NCBI GenBank assembly: GCA_016182795.1
Contig: JACPFW010000003.1
Coordinates: 1 to 64,000 of the forward strand
Reading direction: 5' to 3'
Length of the DNA stretch: 64,000 nt
From: Gemmatimonadota bacterium
GTDB taxonomy: Bacteria; Gemmatimonadota; Gemmatimonadetes; Gemmatimonadales; Gemmatimonadaceae
Numbering within the stretch: position 1 is the stretch's first letter; every line of letters begins with the position of its first letter. The notes under the pieces were generated by a model that did no database searches, was not told where the DNA came from, and was given only the letters and a program-made list of their open reading frames with translations. This document shows positions 1 through 9,475 of this stretch, piece after piece. Both the position numbers and the translations under genes were made by a program.

Positions 1-1
1 C

Positions 2-3000
2 TTCCTCGTCTTCCCGTCGCTGCGCCCCTTCTCGCGCGCAGGCCTCGCCCAGCCGGCCGGCAATCCGACCAGCGAAGCGATCTACACGACGCCGGGCGAG
101 TACCTCTACTCCACCCAGCACCCGCAGTCCACGTACCGCATTCGCCTGCGGTACAACGCCGAGGGGGGCGGGGAAGCGGGCAGTTTGATGCTTGGCGCCA
201 CGCAGGTGCGCCCCAACTCCGAGCGCCTCACACTCGAGGGGCGCGTGCTGCAGCGCGATGTGGACTATCGCGTCGACTACGATCTCGGTCGGGTGACCTT
301 CCTCCGCCCCGATACGCTCTTTCCCAGCGCCCGGCAGGTCTCCGTGCGCTTCGAGGAGAATCCGCTTTTCGCCTCGGCGCCCAAGAGCATCCTCGGCTTC
401 GCGTCGCAGTTCCCGCTCGACGTCGGCGAAATCAACGTGATGGCGATCGCGCAGAACCAGCGCACCACGTTTACGCGGCCGCCGCTGGGATACGAGCCGC
501 AGTCATCGCTCATTGCCGGCGTCAGCGGCACGTTCGACTTCAACGCCGCGCCGCTCACGCGCGCGCTGCAGCGCCTGCCGTTTGCCAAATCCAATGCCCC
601 GTCGCGCGTGCACCTCGACGCCGAGGTGGCCACCAGCCGTCCGCAGGCGAACAGCGCCGGGCAGGCGTATCTCGAGAGCTTCGAGGGCGACGGGAGCACG
701 CTCGTCTCGCTGGCCGATCCGGCCTGGTTGAACAGCAGCCAGCCGGCTCTGGGCAAGGTGCTGTCCGCCAAGGTCGGCGGCGCGTCGTCGCTCGATCTCT
801 CGCGCGCCGCGACCATGGCCTGGCAGAACAACGGACTCAGCGTCACCGGGCAGACCATCACCTACACCCTGCCGCAGATCGACCCGCTGGTGAACATCAT
901 CGGGGCCGGGCTTCAGCAGCCCGAGCAGATGCTGTGGCTCACGCTCTATCCGCTCAGTGTCGGCGGCGCGTACAACGACGCCACCAAGCGCTACCAGTGG
1001 GAAATTGGCGGCACCCCGCAGGGGCGGCGCTGGCGCTCGGTGCGCACGGTGCTCAACGCGTCGGGCACCGACCTGTCGCGCGTGGAGAACATCCAGTTCT
1101 GGACGCTCATCGACACCACCGCGGCGCATCGCGCGCGCAATCCCACGCTGGTGTTTGACTTCGGCGACATCTCTGAGAACGCTGTCGCCATCGCCCCCAC
1201 GCGGCTCGTGGTGTCGCGCAGCGCGGCGGGCACCGACTCGTTGTACAGCGGCCGCGCCGTGGTCGGCCTCGACTCGCTCCGGTCGGAGCGCGACGCCTTT
1301 TCGCGCGCCTTCAACCAGGAGCGTAACGACACGGGCCTGCCCGGCGATGTCGTCCCCGCGCTGCCGTTCACGTCCCCTGACTCGTCGGGCGTGCTGCGCA
1401 ACTACCCGATGTGCCAGCGCGGCGACGTGAAGCTCAACCGCCTCGGCGACGCCAAGACCAATTGCACGGTGCGCAACGGACGGCTCGACGAACAGGACAT
1501 TGACCTCGACAACACGCTCAACTTCGTGTCGTCGCAGCGCGAGAGTGAACGCGTGCTGCGCTATGTCGTCGACATGTCCGACGCCAAGGCGTACACGCGC
1601 GTCGGCAAGTGCGAGGCCACGCAGACCGATACCTCCAGCGGCGCGACGGAAGTCAACACGCTCTGCTGGGTCTTCTTCCGGCTGCCGTTCAACGCGCCGG
1701 TCGACACCATCGCCGGTGGGCCGTCCATTCGCCGCATTCGCGCGCTGCGCGTCACGATGGTCAGCGGCGTCGGCGCGCGCGACAATGCGTTCACCCAACT
1801 CCCCATCGCGCAGTTCCGCCTCACCGGCGCTTCGTGGCTCAAGCGCGCCGACCGCTCCCTCACCGGCATCGCCGGCGAGCGCGCGGGGCTGGGCAACGTG
1901 CAGGCGTCGACCATCGGCACGATGGACCGCGACTCGACCAGCGGCCTCATCTACGACTCGCCGCCGGGCGTCAGCGACGAACCCGATCAGATTGTCACCG
2001 GGCTCGAGAATCAGCGCGTGCAGATCAATGAGCGGTCGATGCGCCTCACCGCCCAGCAGCTCGCCCCGTTCCAGCGCGCCGAGGCGTACCAGCGCTTCGC
2101 CGAGGGCAGCCGGAACTTCATGCAGTATCGGGAACTCCGAGTCTGGGCGCGCGGACGTGGCAACGGCTGGGGGCAGGACGGCGAGATGAACTTCTTTGTT
2201 CGCCTTGGCCGTGACGCCGACAACTTCTACCTCTACCGCACCCCGGTGGGCGCCGGGAGCGGGCAGGCCGCCTGGCTCCCCGAGGTGCGCGTCGACTTCG
2301 ACCGGTTCTTTGCGCTGCGCGCCCAGCTGCAGAACGCCTTCCTGCAGAACAGCCCCGATTCGCTCGCCTGCCACGGCGCCGACTCGGTGCTCATTGCCCG
2401 CAGCGGCCTGCCGAGCGGCGTCAACATTCGCCGCTACGCCGCCTGCAACGGCGGCTACATGGTGTACACCGTCGATCCGAACATCAGTCCACCGAACTTA
2501 GCGGCGGTGCAGGACCTCGCCGTCGGCATGGTGCGCGTTGACTCCGGCGGAATCGGCGCCTCGCGCGTGCTGCCGGGTGACACGCTCGAGCTGTGGGTCG
2601 ACGACATGCGGCTCACGAGCGTCGACAACACGCCGGGGTACGCGGCGCAGGTCGGGCTCAGCGTCACGGCCGGAGACGTCGCCACGTTCCGCGCCGGCTT
2701 TAGCCATCGCGACGCCAACTTCCGCCAGCTCAACGAGACACCGTCGTTCGTCTCTGACAACCAGTTCGACATCGGCACCTCGGTGCGGCTCGACAAGCTG
2801 CTGCCGGCTGGGCTGGGCTATGCCATCCCGGTCACCGTCAATCACTCGAGCGGCGTCAACAATCCGCTCTTCGTCTCGCGTTCCGATCTGCGCGGCGACG
2901 GCATCAGCGGCCTGCGCACACCGCGCAATGACGCCACCAATGTGGCGGTCTCGCTGCGGCGCACTACACCGCTCGCCGACGGTTGGCTGGGCACCATTGT

Positions 3001-4684
3001 CAACAACCTGGGCGCGACCGCCAACTTCGGCACCGCCAGCACGCGCAGCGAATATCAGGACGGCACCAGCAAGAACTACAACGCCGGCATCGACTACCTG
3101 CTCGCGTCAGAATCGCGTGCCTGTCCAATGCCACAGTGGGTGGACCACGCCATTGGCGCCCTGCCGGGCTGGCTGCAGAACGCCGAATGGGTGCGCGCGC
3201 TGCGCGCGGCGCAGGTGCGCCTCAACCCGTCGAGCGTGCGGTTCAGTAGTTCCATGGCCCGCGCCGAGGACCGCCGACTGGCCTTCCTCAAGCCGGCCGA
3301 CGCGCTCTCCGACACCGGCCGCCTCGTTACCGGACTCACGCATGTCTGGCGCAATGTCGCGGGGGTCGAGTTCCGTCCGTTCGACTCAATGAACGCCCGC
3401 TGGGATTTCACGTCGCTTCGCGACCTGCGGCAGTACGGCGATTCGACGCCGGAGGCCGTTATCGCCACGGGCGAGCGCAGCCGTCTCGCTGGCCTCGACA
3501 TCGGTCTCGAACGGGAGCGCCAGATGAACGCCGCGTTCGGCTTCCAACCGACCCTCGCGTTCTGGATGCGTCCGCGCCTCGACTTCACGAGCGCGTACAC
3601 GATGCAGCGCGACCCGAACACGCGCACGCTGGTACGCGACGCCGACAGCACCGGCGGCTACCATCTGCCGCGGCGCGTCAACAACACGCAGACGCTCGCG
3701 CTCGGCGCCACCGTCGACCTACCGGCGATGCTGCGCGCCTACCTCCACGACTCGGTCGTGACGCCGGTGCTGGTGCGAATCCTCCAGCCCGTGGATGTGC
3801 AGGCCAGCCGGTCGCTCGTGTCAGCCTTCGACGGCGCTCCGTTCACTCCGGGCCTCGGCTATCAGCTTGGATGGGGTGGCATCGACCACTTCCGCGCGCA
3901 GAACGGCCTCAACGCCACCAGCGCGGGAACCAATGCGCAGGTCACGCTCAGCACCGGCCTGCGCTTGCCGCTCGGCCTGGCGCTGACCTCGCGCATGCAG
4001 CGCGTCAACTCGCGCAACTGGACGCGCCGCTTCGACAACACGCAGACCGTCATCGACGGCGAACAGCTCACGCTCCCCGATCTCGCCCTGCGCCTCAACG
4101 CGCGGCCGCGCTTCGCCAGCCGCATCATCACCAACCTCGGCGCCAGCGTGCGCTGGCTGAACACGCGGCAATCGAGCGTCATCCCAAGTGAGATTGCCGG
4201 CGCGGCCGCCGATGTTCGCGTCAGCCGCGTGACAAGCTACCCGATCAATGGCAGCGTCACGTGGAACGTCGGCACCGGGCTGATGACGTCGTTTGGGCTC
4301 TCGCGCACCCACCGGCTCGATTCGCTCCCCGGCGCCGTCGCCGAGTCGGACGCGCGCGATCTCAATGCCGACATCTCGCGCTCGCTGAAGATGCCGGCGA
4401 GCTGGAAGCTCAAGAACGACCTGCGCACGCGCCTCAGCTATCAGCAGACCAGCGCACAGTCGTGGGTGCAGAACCTCGGGGCGACCGCCAAGCGCAGCCG
4501 CCTGGCCGATAACGGCCGCCAGGCATTCAACGTGAACGCCGACGCCGACGTCGCCGAGAATCTTACGTTTTCGCTTACCGGCGCGCGCATCGTTACGTTC
4601 GACAATAACTTGAACCGGCGATTCTCACAGTTGGTCTTTACGGCGGTGCTGCAGATCTCCTTCTTCGCGGGGGAGATTAAGTGA
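2..4684 (+). CDS. sprA: SprA-family giant outer-membrane protein, 5' end outside the window
   Basis: The frame is open from the second base of the window, so the N-terminus is missing; about 1,560 residues are visible. SprA forms the very large outer-membrane barrel of the type IX secretion system in Bacteroidota (usually around 2,400 residues), and homologs occur in Gemmatimonadota. The visible part shows family traits: a segment LRVWARGRG near visible residue 711, ELWVDDMRL near 861, long alternating beta-strand stretches rich in Arg, Asn and Thr, and an aromatic C-terminal strand ending QISFFAGEIK. Repeated glycine-poor barrel strands follow residue 880. Membership of SprA is confident. 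A role in protein export or gliding is inferred from the family, and no other type IX gene is visible here. Confidence 0.88.
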   Translation, partial: FLVFPSLRPFSRAGLAQPAGNPTSEAIYTTPGEYLYSTQHPQSTYRIRLRYNAEGGGEAGSLMLGATQVRPNSERLTLEGRVLQRDVDYRVDYDLGRVTFLRPDTLFPSARQVSVRFEENPLFASAPKSILGFASQFPLDVGEINVMAIAQNQRTTFTRPPLGYEPQSSLIAGVSGTFDFNAAPLTRALQRLPFAKSNAPSRVHLDAEVATSRPQANSAGQAYLESFEGDGSTLVSLADPAWLNSSQPALGKVLSAKVGGASSLDLSRAATMAWQNNGLSVTGQTITYTLPQIDPLVNIIGAGLQQPEQMLWLTLYPLSVGGAYNDATKRYQWEIGGTPQGRRWRSVRTVLNASGTDLSRVENIQFWTLIDTTAAHRARNPTLVFDFGDISENAVAIAPTRLVVSRSAAGTDSLYSGRAVVGLDSLRSERDAFSRAFNQERNDTGLPGDVVPALPFTSPDSSGVLRNYPMCQRGDVKLNRLGDAKTNCTVRNGRLDEQDIDLDNTLNFVSSQRESERVLRYVVDMSDAKAYTRVGKCEATQTDTSSGATEVNTLCWVFFRLPFNAPVDTIAGGPSIRRIRALRVTMVSGVGARDNAFTQLPIAQFRLTGASWLKRADRSLTGIAGERAGLGNVQASTIGTMDRDSTSGLIYDSPPGVSDEPDQIVTGLENQRVQINERSMRLTAQQLAPFQRAEAYQRFAEGSRNFMQYRELRVWARGRGNGWGQDGEMNFFVRLGRDADNFYLYRTPVGAGSGQAAWLPEVRVDFDRFFALRAQLQNAFLQNSPDSLACHGADSVLIARSGLPSGVNIRRYAACNGGYMVYTVDPNISPPNLAAVQDLAVGMVRVDSGGIGASRVLPGDTLELWVDDMRLTSVDNTPGYAAQVGLSVTAGDVATFRAGFSHRDANFRQLNETPSFVSDNQFDIGTSVRLDKLLPAGLGYAIPVTVNHSSGVNNPLFVSRSDLRGDGISGLRTPRNDATNVAVSLRRTTPLADGWLGTIVNNLGATANFGTASTRSEYQDGTSKNYNAGIDYLLASESRACPMPQWVDHAIGALPGWLQNAEWVRALRAAQVRLNPSSVRFSSSMARAEDRRLAFLKPADALSDTGRLVTGLTHVWRNVAGVEFRPFDSMNARWDFTSLRDLRQYGDSTPEAVIATGERSRLAGLDIGLERERQMNAAFGFQPTLAFWMRPRLDFTSAYTMQRDPNTRTLVRDADSTGGYHLPRRVNNTQTLALGATVDLPAMLRAYLHDSVVTPVLVRILQPVDVQASRSLVSAFDGAPFTPGLGYQLGWGGIDHFRAQNGLNATSAGTNAQVTLSTGLRLPLGLALTSRMQRVNSRNWTRRFDNTQTVIDGEQLTLPDLALRLNARPRFASRIITNLGASVRWLNTRQSSVIPSEIAGAAADVRVSRVTSYPINGSVTWNVGTGLMTSFGLSRTHRLDSLPGAVAESDARDLNADISRSLKMPASWKLKNDLRTRLSYQQTSAQSWVQNLGATAKRSRLADNGRQAFNVNADADVAENLTFSLTGARIVTFDNNLNRRFSQLVFTAVLQISFFAGEIK

Positions 4685-4685
4685 G

Positions 4686-4720
4686 AGATGGCGGATGGCT
4701 GATGACGGAGGATGGATGAT
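4686..4720. repeat. Degenerate heptanucleotide repeat, five units
   Basis: Directly after the sprA stop codon the sequence runs in seven-base steps: AGATGGC, GGATGGC, TGATGAC, GGAGGAT, GGATGAT. Its reverse complement resembles the CATCTAC-type heptads at 6322-6356 and 34173-34200. It lies just before the lipoprotein start at 4731. Confidence 0.6.
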
Positions 4721-4730
4721 TCACCGGTGG

Positions 4731-5595
4731 ATGACTTCCCATTTCAATGGCGCGCCGCGGGTGGCGGCGGCGCTCGCGCTCGGCGTGCTGCTCGCGGCCT
4801 GTTCGTCCAAGCCCGACGCGCCGCCGACACCGCCGGTGGTGACCACCGAGTTTGACGGTGAGGCGGCGCTCAAGTACGCGGCGGCGCAGGTGGCGTTTGG
4901 ACCGCGCGTGCCGGGCAGCGAAGGGCACCGCAAGGCCGGCGACTGGATTGCGGCGCAAATGAAGGCCCGCGGCGCGATCGTCATAGAACAGACCTGGACC
5001 CACACCGCGAAGGACGGCAAGAAGCTCCCCCTGCGCAACATCCTCGCGCGCTTCAATCCACAGGCAGCAGAACGCGTGCTGTATCTCACGCACTGGGATA
5101 CCCGCCCCGTCGCTGACAGCGATCCCGAGCCCGCCAATCAACTGCTGCCCATCGACGGCGCCAACGACGCGGCGTCGGGCGTCGGACTCTTCGTCGCCCT
5201 CGCCGACGCCCTGCAGAAGAAGCCGAGCGCGTTCGGCGTGGACCTCCTGTTCGTGGATGGCGAAGACTACGGCGACTTTGGTCCGCCGCTTGTCGATGTG
5301 TCTGCGCATCGCCATGGAAGACAACTCGGCGGAGCGCGCTCCAGACGTTGTCCAGCGTGTCTGGTCGAAGGCCGAATCGATGGGACGCGGGGATGCCTTT
5401 GTCCGTCGCTCGGCCAGCGCCATCACCGACGACCACATCCCGCTGCTCGACGTGGGGCTCAAGGTCATCGATGTCATTGACCTCGACTACGGTCCGGGCA
5501 ACTCGTATCACCACACCCTGCGGGACACGATGGACAAGATCTCGGCCAAGTCGCTCAAGATCGTGGGCGACGTGGCGCTCGCGCTGCTGCGGTAG
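4731..5595 (+). pseudogene. M28-family (glutaminyl-cyclase-like) lipoprotein peptidase, broken by an internal deletion and frameshift
   Basis: The ATG at 4731 gives a lipoprotein signal with lipobox LLAAC, and the M28 fold follows in frame: HWDTRPVADSD, the metal-ligand region GANDAASG, and VDGEDYGDFG near 5265-5285. Just after GDFG the family pattern stops. It resumes one frame over (bases from about 5310) as NSAERAPDVVQRVW, ITDDHIPLLDVGLKVIDVID and the terminal His region YHHTLRDTMDKIS. In intact relatives about 30 residues separate these parts, including the DMVGD segment that carries another zinc ligand, so roughly 90-100 bp not divisible by three appear to be missing. The outer parts are well preserved, which suggests a recent loss or an assembly error. 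An intact periplasmic enzyme cannot be made from this copy. Confidence 0.85.
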
Positions 5596-5703
5596 CGTCG
5601 CACCGGGCGCCCCGTTGGGGCGACCTCAACAAACCGCGCGATTCCGGCTTCGGCTGCGATGCCGCGATGACGCGCCGTCGCCGACTCGGAGCGATCGTGG
5701 GCC

Positions 5704-6261
5704 ATGCCCACTCCCGCTGAACGTCAGGCGCTGCTCTTCTTCGCGGCCGTCGCCGCGCTCGGCGTTGGCGTCAACGCGTGGCGTGCCGCGGGCCGAGGCG
5801 AGCGGCTGATCGCCGGCTCGCCCAGCGACCTCGCCGCGCAAATCGCCCGCGTCGACTCCGCCGTCGCCTCCTCGCCGAGCCGCGAGTCCGGTCGCGCCGC
5901 CCTCCGCAAACGCAACGCCGACCGGGCGGCGAAGAAGCGCGCGACGGAGCCTGCCGCGACGACCGCGGTCCCGTCCACCGTCTACCGTCCACCGTCTACC
6001 GTCAGTCGCGTTGACCTCGATCTCGCGTCGGCGGCGAGCATAGAATCCCTCCCCCGAATCGGCCCCGCCCTCGCCGCCCGGATCGTGGCCAACCGCGACT
6101 CGTTTGGCGCGTTCGGCTCGCTGGAGGGACTGCAGCGGGTGAGGGGAATCGGCCCCGCCTTCGCCAAGGCGCTCAAGGACCGCGTGGCCTTTTCGGGCGT
6201 GCCCCGACCCGACGCCCCGTCGGGCAAGGACAAGGGGCGCCGGCGTCGCGCCGCGCCTTGA
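5704..6261 (+). CDS. ComEA-like helix-hairpin-helix protein with N-terminal membrane anchor
   Basis: This 185-residue protein starts with a short hydrophobic segment (LLFFAAVAALGVGV), has a basic, Ala-rich linker, and ends with two helix-hairpin-helix motifs: IESLPRIGPALAARI and LQRVRGIGPAFAKAL. That arrangement fits ComEA, the DNA receptor of natural transformation, which works with type IV pili; the pilus motor genes begin 100 bp downstream. The linker contains a heptanucleotide repeat (5971-6005) that is translated as STVYRPPSTV, so the repeat is tolerated inside the coding frame. The tail GKDKGRRRRAAP is strongly basic. A general ComEA-like DNA-binding role is well supported; a role in competence is inference. 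Confidence 0.75.
   Translation: MPTPAERQALLFFAAVAALGVGVNAWRAAGRGERLIAGSPSDLAAQIARVDSAVASSPSRESGRAALRKRNADRAAKKRATEPAATTAVPSTVYRPPSTVSRVDLDLASAASIESLPRIGPALAARIVANRDSFGAFGSLEGLQRVRGIGPAFAKALKDRVAFSGVPRPDAPSGKDKGRRRRAAP
5971..6005. repeat. Heptanucleotide repeat inside the ComEA-like gene
   Basis: Five seven-base units alternate as CCGTCCA, CCGTCTA, CCGTCCA, CCGTCTA, CCGTCAG, so the underlying 14-bp unit is duplicated. It lies in frame in the linker between the membrane anchor and the helix-hairpin-helix domain. Confidence 0.75.
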
Positions 6262-6321
6262 CACCCCTTCGTCCGCGGACGACCTTCACTCATTAGAGGG
6301 AGACTAGGCCCAAGCCGGCCA

Positions 6322-6356
6322 CATCTGCCATCTACCGTCTACCAACTACCACCTGT
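6322..6356. repeat. Heptanucleotide repeat just upstream of pilB
   Basis: Units are CATCTGC, CATCTAC, CGTCTAC, CAACTAC, CACCTGT, ending 6 bases before the pilB start codon, where a ribosome binding site would normally sit. No clear Shine-Dalgarno sequence is visible for pilB. Confidence 0.7.
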
Positions 6357-6361
6357 CGTTC

Positions 6362-8191
6362 ATGGCCAACCCCGCCGCCACTGGATCTGAACGCCTTGGC
6401 GACCTCCTCCTCCGCGAGGGGCTCATCACCAAGGAGCAGTTGGAGAAGGCGCTCGCCGAGCAGAAGACGAGCGGCACGCGGGTCGGCTATAACCTCGTCA
6501 AGCTGGGCTTCGTCCCCGAGCTCGAAGTCACCAAGGTGTTGGCACGGCAGTACAAGATGCCCGCCGTCGACCTGTCGAAGTTCGAGGTCGACCCCAAGAT
6601 CGTGAAGCTCGTCCCCTCCGACCTGGCGGTGAAGCACCTCGTGCTCCCGCTCAAGCGCGACGGTCGCACGCTCACGGTGGCGATGGCCGACCCCACGAAC
6701 ATGGGGGTCGTGGACGACCTCAAGTTCATCACGCGCTACGACATCTTCCCGGTCATCGCCGGCGAGTTCACGCTCAAGAACGCGATCGAGAAGCACTACG
6801 AGTCGTCGGACATCCAGATGGGCGCGCTCCTCGACGAGATCGAGGGGCTCGACGCCGAAGCCGATGTCGAAGTGGTGGAGACGGCCGACGACGATGCGGC
6901 GGCCGGCCAGGCGCAGCTCGTCGACGACGCCCCGGTCGTCAAGCTCCTCAACGCCATCCTCACCGACGCGGTCAACCGCGGCGCCTCGGACATCCATTTC
7001 GAGTGCTTCGAGCATGAGCTGCGGGTGCGCTATCGCATCGACGGCGCGCTGATGGAAATCATGAAGCCGCCCAAGAAGATGCAGGCGGCGCTCATCTCCC
7101 GTTTCAAGATCATGTCGGCGCTCAACATCGCCGAGCGGCGCGTCCCGCAGGACGGGCGCATCAAGCTGAAGATGGGCAAGAAGGTCATCGACTACCGCGT
7201 GTCGACGCTGCCGACGATCTTCGGCGAAAAGGTCGTGCTCCGAATCCTCGACAAGGGCAACCTGACGCTCGACCTCGAGAAGTTCGGCATCGAGCCGCGC
7301 GCGGAACGCGAGCTGATGGAGGCCGTGAGCAATCCGTACGGCATGGTGCTCGTCACCGGCCCCACGGGATCGGGCAAGACGACCACGCTGTACTCGGCGC
7401 TGTCGAAGGTGAACAGCATCGACACGAATATCATGACGGCAGAAGATCCGGTGGAGTACAACATCTTCGGCATCAACCAGGTGCTCGTGCGCAACGAGAT
7501 CGGGATGACCTTCGCCGCGGCGCTCAAGGCGTTCCTGCGGCAGGACCCGAACATCATCATGGTGGGCGAGATCCGCGACCTCGAGACCGGCGGCATCGCC
7601 ATCAAGGCCGCGCTCACCGGCCACCTGGTGCTCTCCACCCTGCACACCAACTCGGCGCCGGAAACGGTCACCCGTCTGCTCGACATGGGACTCGAACCGT
7701 TCAATGTCAGCTCCGCGCTCAACCTCGTGCTCGCCCAGCGCCTTGTGCGCCGCATCTGCGGCAGCTGCAAGGAGAAGTACATGATTACGGACGAGGAGCT
7801 GCAGACGGCGAAAATCACGCGCGAGACGACGTATCGCGATCTCCGCTTCACCGAGGAGGCCCTGCGCGACGCGATCCGCAACGCCTCCAAGGAGGCGGCG
7901 CCGTACCTGACCAACGTCACGCTCGACACCAAGATCGCTGACGTGCCGCTGTGGAAGGGCAGGGGCTGCGACGCGTGCGGCGGCAACGGCCTCAAGGGTC
8001 GTCAGGGACTGTACGAGGTGATGTTCATGACGCCGCGCCTGCGGCGCCTGATTTTGCAGAACGTCGGTGCCGCCGAGATCAAGGAAGGCGGCATCGAGGA
8101 CGGCATGCTGACACTGCGCATGGACGGCTGGCTCAAGACGCTCAAGGGCGTCGTGCCGCTCGAACAGGTGCTTCGCGAGACCAGCGCCTGA
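6362..8191 (+). CDS. pilB: Type IV pilus assembly ATPase PilB (GspE family)
   Basis: This 609-residue protein has the PilB layout. An N-terminal MshEN domain (residues about 10-145, starting RLGDLLLREGLI) is followed by the secretion ATPase core with Walker A GPTGSGKTTT near residue 333, and Asp and His boxes follow (for example MVGEIRDLETGG and TGHLVLSTLHTN). Two Cys pairs, CGSC near 465 and CDAC near 535, make up the family's zinc-binding C4 motif. PilB powers pilin polymerisation at the inner membrane. The next genes are pilT and pilC in the same direction with short gaps, forming a motor operon. The start is the first ATG giving the full MshEN domain. Confidence 0.95.
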   Translation: MANPAATGSERLGDLLLREGLITKEQLEKALAEQKTSGTRVGYNLVKLGFVPELEVTKVLARQYKMPAVDLSKFEVDPKIVKLVPSDLAVKHLVLPLKRDGRTLTVAMADPTNMGVVDDLKFITRYDIFPVIAGEFTLKNAIEKHYESSDIQMGALLDEIEGLDAEADVEVVETADDDAAAGQAQLVDDAPVVKLLNAILTDAVNRGASDIHFECFEHELRVRYRIDGALMEIMKPPKKMQAALISRFKIMSALNIAERRVPQDGRIKLKMGKKVIDYRVSTLPTIFGEKVVLRILDKGNLTLDLEKFGIEPRAERELMEAVSNPYGMVLVTGPTGSGKTTTLYSALSKVNSIDTNIMTAEDPVEYNIFGINQVLVRNEIGMTFAAALKAFLRQDPNIIMVGEIRDLETGGIAIKAALTGHLVLSTLHTNSAPETVTRLLDMGLEPFNVSSALNLVLAQRLVRRICGSCKEKYMITDEELQTAKITRETTYRDLRFTEEALRDAIRNASKEAAPYLTNVTLDTKIADVPLWKGRGCDACGGNGLKGRQGLYEVMFMTPRLRRLILQNVGAAEIKEGGIEDGMLTLRMDGWLKTLKGVVPLEQVLRETSA

Positions 8192-8234
8192 CGCGCGGTG
8201 CGCGGCGCCGAACCTCAATGACCCGGATCTCCCC

Positions 8235-9419
8235 ATGACTGGTGCACCCCCCACCGCCGCTCCCGGCGCCGCCCCGCAGCAGCAGGGCGTCAACCTTCGC
8301 GTGCTGCTCGAGGAGATGATCGAGCGCGGCGCATCCGACCTGCACATCACCGCCGGCGAGCGGGCCAAGATGCGCATCGACGGCGAGATCACGAACTCGC
8401 GCAACGAGTACGTGCTCAACCCCAAGGACACGCTGCAACTGGCCTACTCGGTGCTCACCGAGAACCAGAAGAAGCGCTTCGAGATGGAGGACGAACTCGA
8501 CTTCTCGTTCGGCATCCAGAACCTCGCGCGCTTCCGCGGCAACGTCTTCAAGCAGCGCGGCTGCGTGTCGATCGTGATGCGCCAGATTCCGTTCTCCATC
8601 AAGACGTTCGACGACCTGCACCTCCCGCCGGTGATCGCCCGCATGGCCGAGAAGCCCCGCGGCCTCGTCCTGGTGACGGGCCCGACGGGCTCGGGCAAGT
8701 CCACGACCCTCGCGGCGATGATCGACAAGATTAACCGCGAGCGGCGCGGCCACATCATCACGGTCGAAGACCCCATCGAGTTCATCCACCGGCACCAGGG
8801 GTGCATCGTCAACCAGCGCGAGGTCGGCACCGACACCAAGTCGTTCCAGAACTCGCTCAAGTACGCCCTGCGCCAGGACCCCGACGTCATCCTCATCGGC
8901 GAAATGCGCGACCTGGAGACCATCCAGGCGGCGCTCACCATCGCCGAAACGGGCCACTTGGCCTTCGCCACGCTGCACACCAACTCGGCGGCCGAGGCGA
9001 TCAACCGCATCATCGACGTCTTCCCCAGTCACCAGCAGTCGCAGGTGCGCGCCCAGCTCGCCTTCGTGCTCGAGGGGATCATCACGCAAACCCTGCTGCC
9101 GAAGAAGAGCGGCAAGGGGCGGGCGATGGCGGCCGAGATCCTCGTGGTGACGGCGGCCATCCGCGCGCTGATCCGCGATGACAAGATCCACCAGATCTAC
9201 TCGTCGATGCAGTCCGGCAAGAAGTACGGCATGCAGACCATGAACGACGCGCTCTACCAGCTCTATATGGCGCGCGACGTGTCGGAGGAGGAGTGCCTGC
9301 GCGTCTCGAGCGACCCCAACGAGTTCCTGCGTCTCATTGGCAAGAGCGCGATGGAGGGCGAAACCGACCCGAAGTCCCCTCCCGGCAAGCCCGGACAGGC
9401 CGGTGGGTTGCGTCGGTGA
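8235..9419 (+). CDS. pilT: Type IV pilus retraction ATPase PilT
   Basis: This 394-residue hexameric ATPase shows an N-terminal PAS-like region beginning at LRVLLEEMIERGASDLHI, Walker A GPTGSGKSTT near residue 149, the Asp box VILIGEMRDLET, the His box TGHLAFATLHTN and the AIRALIRDDK element typical of PilT. It lacks the zinc cysteines of PilB, as expected. PilT depolymerises pili for twitching and DNA uptake. It lies 43 bp after pilB and 56 bp before pilC. The C-terminus is a Pro/Gly-rich tail of about 25 residues beyond the usual end. Confidence 0.94.
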   Translation: MTGAPPTAAPGAAPQQQGVNLRVLLEEMIERGASDLHITAGERAKMRIDGEITNSRNEYVLNPKDTLQLAYSVLTENQKKRFEMEDELDFSFGIQNLARFRGNVFKQRGCVSIVMRQIPFSIKTFDDLHLPPVIARMAEKPRGLVLVTGPTGSGKSTTLAAMIDKINRERRGHIITVEDPIEFIHRHQGCIVNQREVGTDTKSFQNSLKYALRQDPDVILIGEMRDLETIQAALTIAETGHLAFATLHTNSAAEAINRIIDVFPSHQQSQVRAQLAFVLEGIITQTLLPKKSGKGRAMAAEILVVTAAIRALIRDDKIHQIYSSMQSGKKYGMQTMNDALYQLYMARDVSEEECLRVSSDPNEFLRLIGKSAMEGETDPKSPPGKPGQAGGLRR

Positions 9420-9475
9420 CCCCTTGGCCGTCCTTCAGTAGGGCCAATTCACGCCGCACCTAGTCCCGAGCGCCG

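Noticed and set aside
503-2374. Long open frame on the minus strand inside sprA (623 codons)
   Set aside because: It mirrors the GC-rich codon pattern of sprA, gives low-complexity Arg/Ala/Val/Glu-rich protein and has no domain; the plus-strand gene is clearly real.
5971-6356. CRISPR array
   Set aside because: The repeats are 7-base steps without unique spacers or a conserved 23-40 bp direct repeat, and no cas gene is present.
6332-8431. 699-codon minus-strand frame across pilB
   Set aside because: Shadow of pilB codon bias; composition is His/Val/Leu/Arg-rich with no recognisable motif.
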